From contig NC_087067.1 of assembly GCF_963678635.1 (NCBI RefSeq), positions 48,777,618-48,841,617 of the forward strand: a stretch of DNA of 64,000 nt, in the 5' to 3' direction. Below, piece by piece: positions 1 through 11,026 of the stretch. The translations under genes and the position numbers were made by a program. The notes under the pieces are model-generated. The model ran no database searches, was not told the origin of the DNA, and was given only the letters and a program-made list of their open reading frames with translations. This DNA comes from Symsagittifera roscoffensis (Eukaryota > Xenacoelomorpha > Acoela > Convolutidae). How positions within the stretch are numbered: position 1 is the stretch's first letter; each line of letters begins with the position of its first letter.

Positions 1-1754
1 TATTTGAGTGAGCACATATTGTTTGATTTTGTATGTTTTTCCGGTGTGTGGCGTAATGTACTTCGCGAACTATTTATTTTTCTAATCAAATTAACTATTT
101 CCGCTTGTCCTGTTTAATAAAAGAATTCTTCAACAATAGTGTTACAAAAATTTTCCGACAAAATTGTTCTGGAAAATTTTTTGACCGAACTGAATTTTAT
201 TTATTTTTGCAAAAAAGAGCTACTTTAAGCAAATACTCATGGAACTTTCCAAAATTAAAATTTAATGAAATTGTTTTAGCAAAACTTGGACAGCTCGTAT
301 ATAAGTCAAACTTTAGAAAAAGCGTATGCATCCAAAGGGATACGCTTTATTTGATGTTACGATTACTTTATCTCACTCGCTGTACTTGTTTTTTTATCAC
401 TTGAAGTTTTTTTTGTGTATCGTTTTCACACTTAGAATTGACTAAAAACGTACAAAAGTACTTAGGTTGGTCTTTTTTTCTATAAGTTTTGTTATTTTTC
501 ATCTACTCTGGAAATGAAACTTCCATTCCAGTTAAATATAACCTTTCCTAAAAACAACCGAGCTGCAAGCAGTCTACTGAACGCTCAGCGCCTGCAACTG
601 AACACTGGGCAACCTAAATTAGGGACTCCGAATGATCGCAAGTTTTCATCCAAACAAAGATGCTCATTCTCCATTTTGCTACTGATTTTTTGAAAAAAAA
701 AATGGATTTTTTTTTTGAAAATCTATCTCATTTTTACATGGCTGCTCCTAATTTACCCAGACAACGTGGGTGTGACCCGTTGATATAACAAGACTTTTCA
801 TAGCCAAAATTGCTCTTCGTGCAATATCATGCAGCATATTATGAGATGTTTTCCTAATAGCAAACCAGATTTAGAGCATATGTTCAAGTTCAAATTGAAA
901 TTCAAATTGATACTACTGCTCTGAAGCAACACTTTTGGTAAGTTTTGCAAAAAACTGAATTGCTTTTTTTTTGCTTTTGCATGTTCAATTTTTACCTCTT
1001 TTGTAGTTTAATTGAATTTTGCAGAAACCATTCATTCAATTAGCAACGCTAAGTACTCCAGTGCCATGTAAAATCAATTTTACTTCTTTTGTTTTCAAAG
1101 AAAACGCAATTTTTAAAAACAATAAGCTTTTTTCGTGATCTAAAATAAGTAGCTGATCAAATCAAGTAAAAAATATTTCAAAGCTATCCCGTGTTATACA
1201 AATTCGGTAACTTTTGATCTTGGTTCATAAATCAAGAAGAATCGAAATAAAAAAACCGAAAGACCTGAAAAAAGGAATGCTCCTTTTTTTGTCAGTTTTA
1301 GTTCACCACTACCTCAGATGAAATTTGTCATTGGTTGATAAAATTCTTTTTCTTTTTTCCGCTCAACTGGAAATATTTCCTAAATAGTCTAACCAAACTG
1401 TTGATCGTTTATTTTTTGCAACAATAAATTTCTTTTTCAATCCCTTGTTTCAAAAAAAGAAATAATAAAGATATATTAGGCTTCAAATTTGATCAAACTT
1501 TCGTTTTTGTTGTTGACATAATCTTCGTTAAAAAATCATTTCGACAAAAACTGTTTCAGCATTTTGATCTTAGGTGTTATTAGAGATTATCCCGTTATAT
1601 ATTTTGCAAGTTAATGTTTTAGTTGGCTAATTGTATTGAATTAGGCGTTATTTTTTATTAAATTTCTAAATAACATTCACGCACGACAACAGGTGAAAAT
1701 TACTATCAGTTTTAATTAGACCTGAAAACATAAACATTGATAAATAGGTACAAG
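1..1754. other. Non-coding AT-rich flank
   Basis: No convincing coding region, RNA gene or mobile-element terminus is visible. The stretch is rich in A and T runs. The longest open frames (about 100 codons near 105-404) have the Phe/Lys/Leu composition expected of translated AT-rich spacer and no recognisable motif. The part just before 1755 presumably contains the 5' UTR and promoter of the GPCR exon, but no core element can be supported. Confidence 0.6.
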
Positions 1755-2045
1755 ATGATTACAGCTATTTTAAACAGTACCACTGACGATTATTTTGACC
1801 CGAAATTACATCTCGATTCCCCCTGGAACAGACCCTTTAAAGTGGGCTGCTTAATTGGATTTGTTCTGTCTATCTTCGGGGTCATTGGAAACACTCTTTG
1901 TTTCTATACTGCCGCATTTCTGCCTGCATCGACCAGCGCTTATCTGATGCGCTATCTGGCAATTTGGGACACTTTAGCAGCAACGCAGGATGGAATTTTC
2001 AATTTAGGATTCAGATTCTTCGATTTTGACATCGCCAATTACAAT
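1755..2045 (+). CDS. Rhodopsin-like GPCR, first coding exon
   Basis: This exon encodes the N-terminus and first two membrane helices of a class A G-protein-coupled receptor, which would act at the cell surface. The first ATG is at 1755 and gives a short extracellular N-terminus with a possible N-glycosylation site (NST). TM1 follows around residues 31-55 and contains the GN pair typical of position 1.50 (FGVIGNTLCFY). TM2 contains LAIWD, matching the conserved LAxxD of class A receptors. The frame is cut by a strong 5' splice site, AAT|GTAAGT, at 2045/2046 in phase 0, so residue 97 is the last one encoded here. The pattern resembles the large invertebrate peptide/FMRFamide-type receptor expansions, but the ligand cannot be inferred. 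The exon is visibly richer in GC than its surroundings. Exons for TM3-TM6 were not found. Confidence 0.75.
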
Positions 2046-2309
2046 GTAAGTTGGATCTCACTACAAAAAACATAAAGATACATAGTAATCATCGGGATAT
2101 TACAACGGATATTGAACACGACATCTCTGAGGTGAGGATCCCTCGGATCATCCGACGGATCCCCGAAGAAACGCAGATTTTTGGTCGAAATTTTACAGAA
2201 AGAGCCAAAAAATTTCGTCTGCGGTGCAAAAAATAGTGGTAATTTTTCGTAAAAACTAAGGGGTTTGAAAATTGGCAATATGACAAAATTTTGAATTTCA
2301 TGTGCTTTT

Positions 2310-3320
2310 TTTGTTCCGAAGAAAGTGACGGAATATTTGCGCTCGGGTCGTTTTTTTCTCCAGACAAATTTCGACTTTTTAATTAGCCATTTTGACAGAC
2401 TTTTTTTTGTTAGCCGAAAAATATTGTTGTCTTGAGCTCAAATCTAGGAAAAAATATTTCACCTGTGATTTTTTTCTGTAAAGTTATGGTGGTTTAAAGG
2501 TTGCCAATTTGGGCAATTTGGACAATAAACGCGTGAAATAATTTGCGCTATTAACGCGTAAGCAGAGAATTAATCTGTCGTAGAAACTGTTCCAAATTGG
2601 TTGAAGCAGACTATTTGTTATTATTTCTATTTTAATAGGAGCAAAAACTATCAATTTGTCTTTTAAGTTGTGTGTGGGAGGATAACAAAATAAAATCTCA
2701 AAAATTGAAACTACTTTCTTCATTTTTTTTGAGAAATTCATAAATCAAACACTGCTTCATAGACCTATAAAAGCAGTCGTCCTGATGAAATCGCTATTGT
2801 TGCTTCGACTTTCGCAACGAAATTAACAGAATATTTGTGCTCGGGTGCTCATTTTTTTCTTTTTTTCTTCAGACAACAAATTTCGACTTTTTAACTATCC
2901 ACTTTCAACGGAGTTTTTTTATTCATCATTCAAAAAGTATTGTTTTCCTGAGCTTAAACTTGAACAGATGTTTTACCTGGGATCAGTTTTAGTAAAGCTA
3001 TGAGAATTTAAAACATGCCATTTTGGCCAATTTGTGACAATTAACGCGCGATGTATTTCGCGCTATTTACGCGTAAGCGGAGATCTAATCCAATTTAGAA
3101 ATTGTTCCAATTAGATTGAAGGAAGCCTAATTGCTGCAAATGATTTGTTACTAAAAGCAAAATCTATCATTTTAAACTTAAATGCCGTGTTTGGGGATGA
3201 TTTTTACAAGAGAAGTCTCAAAATTTAAAGTATATAAGTATATATTTTCATGTTATTACTGCTGCATAGACCATAAAAGGCAGTCGAATCAATCAGGTTT
3301 TCTTGTTATCTTGCACTCAA
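2310..3320 (+). repeat. Two head-to-tail single arms of the foldback family
   Basis: Two diverged copies (about 2310-2797 and 2798-3320) follow each other in the same orientation. Each carries the landmarks of the arms of the foldback element at 12345-13539: AATATTTGYGCTCGGG near the start, ACAAATTTCGACTTTTTAA, the GCGCTATTWACGCGTAAGC block, and a final AAARGCAGTCG. The second copy starts in GCTTCGACTTTCGCAACG, close to the outer end of the foldback arm. They lie in the first intron downstream of the GPCR exon. No coding capacity is seen. Confidence 0.7.
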
Positions 3321-3417
3321 TATCGTTCCAAATTGAAACGGGCATGCTAGTTTCCCACATTAAATCCCTTATGCGTTCCAAACTTTAATATTCGATGCTG
3401 GCAGTCCAAAGTTAATA

Positions 3418-4119
3418 CAGTGCTGATTTAAATTATCCGGCCAAAACGAACAAAACTTGAATTTTCAAACGCGTTTTTCTCAAATTGGGTTAAGATTAGA
3501 CAAAAGTGAAGAGAACAAAAGCTGCTTAGAATTTAACCAGAATTATTATGGTTTAAATTTTCCTCCGAAATTTGCAACCAAACTTTTACCCCAAAAATAG
3601 GTCATTTTGATTTTTTTTTCAATTAATCAAAAAATACGCTGAAACCAGTTTTTTAATGGTTACGAAAAATATATCACAAGAAGCCTCTTACACAGCCCAA
3701 CAAAGTTTAACAGGGTTTAAATCTCCAAAAATTTGCGCAAATTGTTTAAAATTTATTTTAAACAGAGATTCTGGGTTTTATATAGTGAAAATCACATTTA
3801 TTGTCTATCGAGTGAACATTTTTTCTCTTTTACTGTTTGTTGAACTGCGTAAGAGGCTTCCTGTGATATAATTTTCTTATCAATTAACAAAGTAGTTTCA
3901 GCGTAATTCTTGATTAATTGAAAAAAGCCAAAATAACCCATTTTTGGGATAAATTTTTTTTGAGAATTTTGGAGAAAAATGGCACCATATTAACTCTGGT
4001 GAAATTCTAAGCAACTTTGTTCTCTTCACTTTTTGTCTAATCTCAACCCAATTTGAGGAAAACGCGTTTGAAAATTCAAGTTTTGTGTTGTTTTGTCCGG
4101 ATAATTTAAATCAGCACTG
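3418..4119. mobile_element. Tc1/mariner-like palindromic element (MITE)
   Basis: Both ends read CAGTGCTGATTTAAATTATC inward and are flanked by TA dinucleotides (3416-3417 and 4120-4121), the target-site duplication of the Tc1/mariner superfamily. The inverted repeats extend about 270 bp (3418-3692 against 3848-4119) around a spacer of about 155 bp, so nearly the whole 702-bp element is a fold-back. No transposase frame remains, so it must have been mobilised in trans. A truncated relative starts at 14528-14531. Confidence 0.8.
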
Positions 4120-4120
4120 T

Positions 4121-4193
4121 AGTTTATCAGAAGCTTCGTGATCCAACTCAAAACCTTAGTTTATCAGAAGCTTCGTGATCCAACCCAAAACCT
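4121..4193 (+). repeat. 37-bp direct tandem duplication
   Basis: The unit AGTTTATCAGAAGCTTCGTG... at 4121-4157 is repeated almost exactly at 4158-4193, with a single C/T difference visible. It directly abuts the right end and TA of the Tc1/mariner-like element, and may be a replication or repair scar at the insertion site. Confidence 0.75.
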
Positions 4194-5594
4194 AAGGAGG
4201 CCAACTAGTGGGCTGTTAGAATTATCAAGGTTATCCCTTGAACTAGGAGCAGTCTTATTGTTTATGATTTTTTTTAACGTAGTACATTTTTCAATGGTCG
4301 GCTTTGTTGAAAAATTTGTACAGCTGTGTATAACGGAGTGATAAAACCGAGTAGAGACAAAATTTTAGTTAGCCGTGAAGCAACAGGCGACAATTCGTAG
4401 CTACCATTTAAGTGGCAAACGCTAATTTATGCGTACCATTCCTCTCGTGCCGGCGCAAGCGTATTCTAATTGCCAATACATTGTTACGAATTTTCGCTTG
4501 CTATGAATTGTCTCCTGTCGTAAGTTGTCGCCCTTTACGAATTGTCGCCCTGCCCTAGTTACCATTAAAAATACAATGAACTCGACAATATTTAAACAAT
4601 ATAAGCTGCATAGCCAAAAATCTGCTACTGATTGACTAAAAATTTGCCGACCAAAATTTTTGACTATGATAAAACACAACCAAAACGTAAAAGTTACGCG
4701 GCATTGGCAAGTAGTAATCACTTGCTCTGCTTCGCTCCGCTGTTCATGTATCGCTATGGTTATTGTAGTGCTCGTGAATAAGTGGTTCCCGCATTGAATC
4801 TTCCACTCTCCTTTATATGCGAGTATTTTTTAACCCGGAAAATTGAGTGTGTTTTGTTTTATTACAAATTTGATGCTATTTGAGTGAATAGTTTATCTAA
4901 ATTGGGCCAAAAAAGGTACTAGCTGTAGTTTTACGATAATTTTATTTTACTTGTTCACATTTTAATTTTTTCCGTCATGCTTTCTGGGGAAAAAATGATC
5001 AATTTCCCCACTTATTCAATTTAGGGAGGAAATAGCTCACTGGGTCAACATTATTTTTTCAGCCGATTAATGAATTCAACATTTTGAATGCTGGCTTTGG
5101 TGCTTAAATTTGACCTTTATTGTTAAGTATGATTTGTCATTTACTTGATTCATGGTGGAAATTTTTCAAATGGCCCGTTTCCTTGAAATAGCGCCCTGAA
5201 GTTGTTGCAACGATAGAGTTATTTCGGTAATTTGATGTCGAGACAAAAATACTGTATTATATTGAAATAAAGACAAAACAGTTTGTAGACCTTTGACGAG
5301 AGAAAACTCATAGCTTATAGGTATAATTTATCGTAGTTTCAAAAAAACTACGAACTGACCTCGTGAAGTGAAAGACCATACGACCGATCAAAAACTAATA
5401 TTTCGGAAAAACTTTCAAGCGGAAACTTTTTGCTCGGTTTGGTTTTCCGGGGTCATTTAACTTTTACGAGAATTTTTGTGTCATCTAAAACATTTCGACA
5501 CACTGAGAGGGCGGTGTACCGACAAACATAAAATTCGACTAGCATGAAAACTTTATAAACGAAAATGCTATTGACCAAAAACTGCAGGTAGTTC
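4194..5594. other. Non-coding stretch
   Basis: No gene is supported. A short inverted pair related to AGGCGACAATTCGTA lies at about 4386-4400, with complements around 4500-4550. The longest open frame (4422-4721, minus) reads through this repetitive sequence and has no family signature. Confidence 0.55.
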
Positions 5595-6010
5595 CTAAGC
5601 AGGGGCACAACTGCGATTCTCCGTAATGAGCCCTTCAGCTCGTATGTTGGTTCTTTCCATGGGCGGATCTAGGGTTTTCTCGAGGGGGGGGGGGGAATTA
5701 TCAAAACGGCTTTTTTAGGCCGACTAAATTGATTTTCCGGGCTCTCCTAAAGCACTGAAAAGACGCTGTTTTGGTCAAATTTTCTGAAAAATGAGGTCAA
5801 AAAAGCCGCTTTTGGGCACTTTTTGGAAAATTTTGACCAAAAAGCTGCGTTTTTTTGGCGCGCGCTCCCCCTTAAAGTTAGTATATATTGGCGCCGAAGG
5901 CGCTCTTAGAAAAATTTTAGGGTCGGTAGGCCAAAAATTGATTTCTTAAAAAGTACCAAAGGGCCCCCCTAAATCCGCCCCTGGTTCTTTCCCTGGTGGA
6001 TGAATGGTCT
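5595..6010 (+). repeat. Older host repeat split by a hAT-like insertion
   Basis: The sequence from about 5595 (AAGCAGGGGCACAACTGCGA) to 5657 continues after the inserted element at 5992 (CCTGGTGGATGAATGG). The same repeat occurs without the insertion at about 43950-44035, where CAACAGCGATTCGCCG runs directly into GTCTTTCCCTCGTGAATAAT. That second copy therefore represents the empty site. Confidence 0.7.
5658..5983 (+). mobile_element. hAT-like MITE with perfect 8-bp TSD
   Basis: The 326-bp element starts CATGGGCGGATCTAGG and ends CTAAATCCGCCCCTG, so the termini are imperfect inverted repeats of CAGGGGCGGATYTAG. It is bounded by GTTCTTTC on both sides (5650-5657 and 5984-5991). An 8-bp duplication with CAGGG-type ends is characteristic of the hAT superfamily. 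The interior carries the family landmarks: a G-run after CTCGAG, a TAGGCCGACTAAATTGATTT block, GGCGCGCGCTCC and GGCGCCGAAGGCGC. There is no transposase. Confidence 0.82.
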
Positions 6011-6290
6011 AAAAACAACAGAATTTTTTTCATTATTTTTAATATTCATGATTTTATGAAAACAATATGATGTAATTTTCAAAATAACAAAAAGTTTAAT
6101 TAAGGGCATTATAAAAAGATCCGTTATTTATAGTTTTAAATTGTTGACGCGCAATGTGCTATCATACAATACATTTTTAAGTTAAAGAAATTGGGTCGTT
6201 TGTTCTAAGTTAACTGAAACAAACAAAATGGCGTTATATTCATTCAAACAGTATTAACGTTTTAAGTATTTGAGCTCGTTTTTTAGTGTT

Positions 6291-6365
6291 TTAATACTTT
6301 GTTAATACAAAACATAAGTGTACCACAATTCAAGAAAAACGTTACATTACCCGGGTTGACTAAAT
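6291..6365 (+). repeat. 74-bp repeat, copy 1
   Basis: TTAATACTTTGTTAATACAA through CCCGGGTTGACTAAAT is repeated essentially identically at 8847-8920. It contains an internal ACATTACCCGGGTTGA motif; CATTCCCGGGTTGAT recurs near 62370. The origin of the unit is not recognised. Confidence 0.7.
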
Positions 6366-6628
6366 ATGCTTATTATACAATTTAATTTTTCAAAAAGCTT
6401 ACCATAAAATTCCATACGCACAGGAAACTCTTTGATTAGCGTTTTTCCATGTATGAAGTTTGCATGATGAAAGAAGTATGATAAGCTTTTTTTCATTAAA
6501 TAAATTTCGAAATTAAATACGGATAAAAAGGTTGTAACGTTTGCAACAAATAAGCAAGGAATAAGTGGCAAGTATTGCACATTTTAACAGAAATCAAAGA
6601 TTCGTCAAGAATATTAAAGCATTATGGT

Positions 6629-6731
6629 GATTGGTGATTGAAAATTGAGGACTATTTAATCGACAGATTAAATAGATTGGTGATTGAAGATTGGTGATTG
6701 AAAATTGAGGACTATTTAATCGACAGATTAA
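6629..6731 (+). repeat. 43-bp direct repeat with 60-bp period
   Basis: GATTGGTGATTGAAAATTGA...CGACAGATTAA occurs at 6629-6671 and 6689-6731, and a partial GATTGGTGATTGAAG copy lies between them. It is a small local tandem expansion with no coding content. Confidence 0.75.
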
Positions 6732-6771
6732 AATTGATCTTATCATATAGGATTTTCTCGAGGATCTAGGA

Positions 6772-7213
6772 TCTAGGATTTTCTCGAGGGGGGGCGGATT
6801 TTCAAAAAATTTTCCAAAATTTTGACGACCTTTTTTTTTTTTTTTTTTAGGTCGACCAAATTGATTTTTATTTTTCGCGCTCTCCTAAAGCACTGTTTTG
6901 CCCTTATTTTGGCAAAATTTTCAGCGCCGCAGGGAAGTTTTTGAAAAAACAGTCAAAAAAAGCCGTTTTTGGGCACTTTTTGAAAAATTTTGACGAAAAA
7001 AAATGCGTTTTTTTGGCGCGCGCTCCCCCTCAAAAATAGCATTTATTGGCGCCGAAGGCGCCTTTAGAAAAATTTTAGGGTCGGTCAGCCAAAAATGGAT
7101 TTCTGAAAAAGTATCAAAGGGGGGACCCTTTGGGTCGGCAAGGGGTCAAATCCCTGAGGGGGGGGGGGGCGTCCGCCCCCCCGCCCCCCCCCCCCCTAAA
7201 TCCGCCCCTGTAT
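6772..7213 (+). mobile_element. hAT-like MITE copy, left end rearranged
   Basis: This is a longer copy of the same family as 5658-5983. It ends CTAAATCCGCCCCTG at 7213 and carries AGGTCGACCAAATTGATTTT, a long G/C homopolymer region near 7150-7195, GGCGCGCGCTCCCC and GGCGCCGAAGGCGC. Its left end has duplicated GGATCTAGGATCTAGGATTT and lacks a clean terminus, so no TSD can be given. The apparent 70-codon open frame inside is an artefact of the repeat. Confidence 0.7.
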
Positions 7214-8792
7214 AAGCCTGATAATTTTAAGCTTCGGTTCATAGAGAAGTTTGACTTATTTGTACGAAAAACTTAGCCTGTTCAACTTTAGAAACAAAAA
7301 CGTTTTTTTTTCCCAGATTTTTTTTTGATTATTTAAGCCATGTAAAAAAGAGTGATAATACACTTTTCATTAAAAAAAAACTGTATGTCAAGCAGTTTTC
7401 CATAGACTTTTAACGCATGTAAATTTTATAACGCAATTTTTGTTGCATGAAATTGTACGATAAGCTTGTTTCGTGTATGGAGGTCAACTCGGGTAGTTAA
7501 AGTACCTTTCGACTTCTGGGCACACACACCTAGTTGGCGCTTTTTCTATTTTTTTTTCTTTTAAATCAAGATGTTCAAAAAACTTTCTGTCAAAGCTTGG
7601 ACATTGCTTGAACATAAAATTTGATCTACAATTATGAAACTTAACTGTGCGTGCTGCTGACCATGATGTTTTATACGAATTCCTTCAAAAAACGTTTCAT
7701 TAAGGTTTTCTATCAGTTCAATTGCTTTGAGTGAGGTCAACCTAAATCTAAAATGCGCTGGAAATTTCTTTCTATCATTTTAATTTATTAAATTATAAAA
7801 AAAACTTTTTTTTGGATTTTGAGCTCAAGCATCGCAAATTTTCACTAAATATTTAACTTTTCTGTCAAAATGGCTAGTTAAATAAATTAAAAATTTATTC
7901 AAAATCAACTCAAAAGTGAAAATCAAAATATAACGAAAATTTTTGAACAAGTCGCATTTATAATTTTCGCTTGAAGCAAACTGAAACTAATAAAACTTCA
8001 ACTCGATTCTTTGTTTTTAAAGCTGTTTTACTTTTTTTTCCGCGAAAAATTGTCTTGTTTCAATAGAATGACCATTTTCAGCGTCGGTTTTTTCTGTTTT
8101 TATTGAAACGCTAACTCGATGCTAGCTCAATAATACAAAAGTTTATTTAGAAAACTAGTTTTCCTTGTAATCACAGTTATGTTAACTTAATTATAGCAAA
8201 GTTTTAAATACTAAGTTTTTAAGTTATCAGAAAATTTGAGAAAAGACATAAATCGTTAGCAGAAAAACCAGTTAAGACTCAAAAAGGCGTAGTTTCAAAT
8301 GCATTTAGTTGAAATAAGATTACTCGTATATCAGAGCAAAATCCTGAATGTTCTGACTGCCCGTGAATTGGTATCAAAAATTTATATCAAAAAACTTTAA
8401 GAAAAAACATTAATTTTGGACATTGTCAAACAACAAGCGTAAAGTTTTGAGTCTTACGAAGCTAATACGAACAATTAGCTTGCCTCATTCAGTTTATAAA
8501 GTTTTTATAATGTGTGATTTTTTTTGCAATGCATAAAAAAGTCGGGCTAATTTTCCAGCAACATAGATATATCTTCACAGCGCGCACAAGTTTCAAACCC
8601 TTAGAAAAATAGTCGAAGGCAAACTTTTTTAAATTAAACATCAGAGAGTCGACATCTTCAATGGAGTGGTAAAAAAATTATATTTCGATCGCCAAAATTT
8701 GATTGAATAAAAAGATCAACCCAAGCATAAACATGCCGCATTTTTCGAAAGTCGAAAATGTGACAATTTTGGGTTGGAACACTGTTTGAAAT
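7214..8792. other. Non-coding stretch with foldback-family fragments
   Basis: No gene is visible. A fragment near 8315-8375 (CGTATATCAGAGCAAAATCC, then GTTCTGACTGCC) matches the inner end of the foldback family at 12345-13539, and TTAGCTTGCCTCATTCAGTT near 8475 matches the copy at 37381-37620. This is therefore probably a decayed member. Confidence 0.5.
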
Positions 8793-8841
8793 GTCCGCAA
8801 TAATTTCAAACATTGCGGACATGTTTGAAATTATTGCGGAC
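8793..8841. repeat. 49-bp near-perfect palindrome
   Basis: GTCCGCAATAATTTCAAACA (8793-8812) is the exact reverse complement of TGTTTGAAATTATTGCGGAC (8822-8841), with a 9-base loop. It directly abuts the second copy of the 74-bp repeat. Confidence 0.85.
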
Positions 8842-8846
8842 AGTAT

Positions 8847-8920
8847 TAATACTTTGTTAATACAAAACATAAGTGTACCACAATTCAAGAAAAACGTTAC
8901 ATTACCCGGGTTGACTAAAT
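8847..8920 (+). repeat. 74-bp repeat, copy 2
   Basis: Essentially identical to 6291-6365. It sits between the palindrome at 8793-8841 and the dispersed duplication beginning at 8944, so this locus is assembled from several duplicated blocks. Confidence 0.7.
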
Positions 8921-8943
8921 GTAAAAATAATCATCAAGCAATA

Positions 8944-9397
8944 ATTATTTGATGATTATTGCTCCATTATTTGTACAAGGGAAAGTCATTAAAATTTTAT
9001 CGTTGCAAAGACATGAAAGAAAAAAAACATACCGAAATCGACTTGCAAAGATACGTAAGTCAGTGGCGGATTTTTTTGAAAATCCGCCCCCCCCCTCAAG
9101 AAATTCCTAGATCTGCGCCTGATGTAATTGTTGATTTTTTACAATCTAATGACTCGTCTGGATAAGATTTTATTGCGGGATTGGTATTTCAATTCCTATA
9201 TTATTACCTCATGGATGAGTGAAAAACTGAAAAGTGGTTTTCAGCAATCACTAAATTTCAAGTTTTGTTCTTTTCTTTTAATGAAGACATCTGATAATTT
9301 GTCACTTGCCAAATAATTTATTCAATTGAATACTGCGTCACGTCAATAACTATGCCATGAAAATAATACCTGTTTCTTTGATCGAGAAATAGTAGAA
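8944..9397 (+). repeat. About 450-bp duplicated block, copy 1
   Basis: The block from TTATTTGATGATTATTGCTC to GATCGAGAAATAGTAGAA recurs at 10580-11026 with scattered substitutions and a few small indels. It includes a tiny hAT-MITE-derived hairpin (GGCGGATTTTTTTGAAAATC, about 9064-9090) in both copies, so that remnant predates the duplication. The short frames inside are not conserved between the copies and are probably not coding. Confidence 0.85.
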
Positions 9398-9412
9398 TCA
9401 ATGAAGACATCT

Positions 9413-9516
9413 GATTCGGGTTCGTTTGATTCGGCTTATGAAACCGAATCAAACGAACCCGAAACGAGCTTTAATAGTGTTCTTGTTTTTGGTTTTGAAC
9501 ACTATTAAAGCTCGTT
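9413..9516. repeat. Two adjacent hairpins
   Basis: Hairpin 1 pairs GATTCGGGTTCGTTTGATTC (9413-) with its complement at 9444-9462. Hairpin 2 pairs AACGAGCTTTAATAGTGTTC (9463-9482) with 9497-9516. The two stems are back to back with no spacer, which suggests a foldback element or inverted micro-duplications. GATCAAACGAACCGAAT recurs at the left edge of the second 450-bp block (about 10564-10580). Confidence 0.75.
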
Positions 9517-10039
9517 TCATAAGCTTCTTAGATTCTTCAGAAATTTGAAAATCATGTAATTGCCATTTTGCAGATAGAAACGCCTTGATAACTTCAAAAT
9601 TAAATATGTAACCAGAATTGAGTTTGCCGGAATTCCGGAGCCGGATTCCGGAATTCGGTACGTCTCTATTCAAAATCAATGTTTGGTGTCCTAACAAACT
9701 CCGTCGTATTTACCGGACTACTATTCGTTTTTTCATTCATTATATATGATCATTGACGAAAAAATTTAAAATTTGTGAAAATTTCTGAATGATTTTAACA
9801 AATGGTTCTTTTTTCGAATAAAAAGAACACGTTATACTGCAGCTTTTATTGTCAGATGCAAAATAAACAAAGAACGAGCAAAAACTAAAATCTACTTTAT
9901 TAAGTGAGAACCTAAATATGGACTTGAACATTTCAATTATTTTAAAATTTTCCCTGATTGACTTCTTCTTGATAGCTCAATAAATTGTTGAGTTTTTCGA
10001 GAAAGTTACTCATTGAAAGTTAGATAACGAAGAGTTGTT

Positions 10040-10445
10040 TTCAAAATATTGGCGGTTCTCAACCGGATTTGTTCAAAAGGTGTTTCTAGCTGGAATTTTC
10101 AAAACTTAAGATTGTTACGAATTCAAAAGATTAGGCTGTTATCAACCGGATGTTTCGAAAAGTTAAGTTGTTATCCACCAGATTTTTCAAAAAGCTCATT
10201 ATTATCAACTGTATATTTCAACAAATTGAGCTGTTATCAACCGGATGTTTCCAAAAACCGTTATCAGCCCGATTTATTTTAGCCAAAAGCTTCTAAAATT
10301 TCCACCATTTTTGATTTTAAAAGTTAGGCAGATGTTTTCAACCGGAAGTTCTCAACAAGTCAAGCTGTTGTCAACCGGATGTTTTTCCAAAGTTAGATTG
10401 CTTTCAACCTTAGGTTTTGAAAAGCATAGGCTGGTTTTCAAACTT
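10040..10445 (+). repeat. Degenerate minisatellite, about 30-36-bp unit
   Basis: Variants of GTTATCAACCGGATGTTTC and AAAAGTTAAG follow each other about a dozen times (for example at 10138, 10168, 10228, 10330 and 10370). The array translates into a repetitive Leu/Ser/Thr/Cys/Phe pattern in one frame. The units are uneven and frameshifted, so this looks like non-coding satellite DNA rather than a repeat protein. Confidence 0.7.
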
Positions 10446-10579
10446 TAATATTTTATCATGCCATTTTATGTCAAATTTTTTCAATGGCCTGATCAACTTC
10501 ACAAGAGCCATGAGCCCCTCTTGAAGGTATGATTTGTTTGCCTCTCTGTCGCTTTGATCTTCTGATCAAACGAACCGAA

Positions 10580-11026
10580 TTATTTGATGATTATTGCTCC
10601 ATTATTTCTACAAGGGAAAGTCATTAAAATTTTATCGTTGCAAAGACATGAAAGAAAAAAAACATACCGAAATCGACTTGCAAAAATATGTAAGTCAGTA
10701 GCGGATTTTTTTGAAAATCCGCCCCCCTCGAGAAATTGTTAGATCCACGGCTGATGTAATTGTTGATTTTTTTTCACAATCTAACGAATCGTCTGGATTA
10801 GAGTATGGATTGGTGTTTCAATTCCTATATTATTACCTCATGGATGAGTGAAAAACTGAAAAGTGGTTTTCAGCAATCACTAAATTTCAAGTATTGTTCT
10901 TTTCCTTTAATGAAGACATCTGATAATTTGTCACTTGCCAAATAATTTATTCAATTGAATCCTGCGTCACGTCAATAACTATGCCATGAAAATAATACCT
11001 GTTTCTTTGATCGAGAAATAGTAGAA
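10580..11026 (+). repeat. About 450-bp duplicated block, copy 2
   Basis: Second copy of the block at 8944-9397, in the same orientation and 1.6 kb downstream, with the minisatellite and hairpins between them. Differences include a shorter C-run and altered bases around 10770-10810. Confidence 0.85.

Noticed and set aside
2039-2367. Minus-strand frames opposite the end of the GPCR exon
   Set aside because: They overlap the exon donor and intron with no domain, and are shadows of AT-rich intron sequence.
7003-7215. Open frame ending in a Gly/Pro-rich tail
   Set aside because: It is the translation of the hAT-like MITE (homopolymer G and C runs and conserved non-coding landmarks); the same frame appears in fragments of other copies at 30708 and 42509.
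10049-10448. Apparent repeat protein in two overlapping frames
   Set aside because: The frames change and stop within the minisatellite, and units vary in length not divisible by three, so the DNA repeat explains the pattern.
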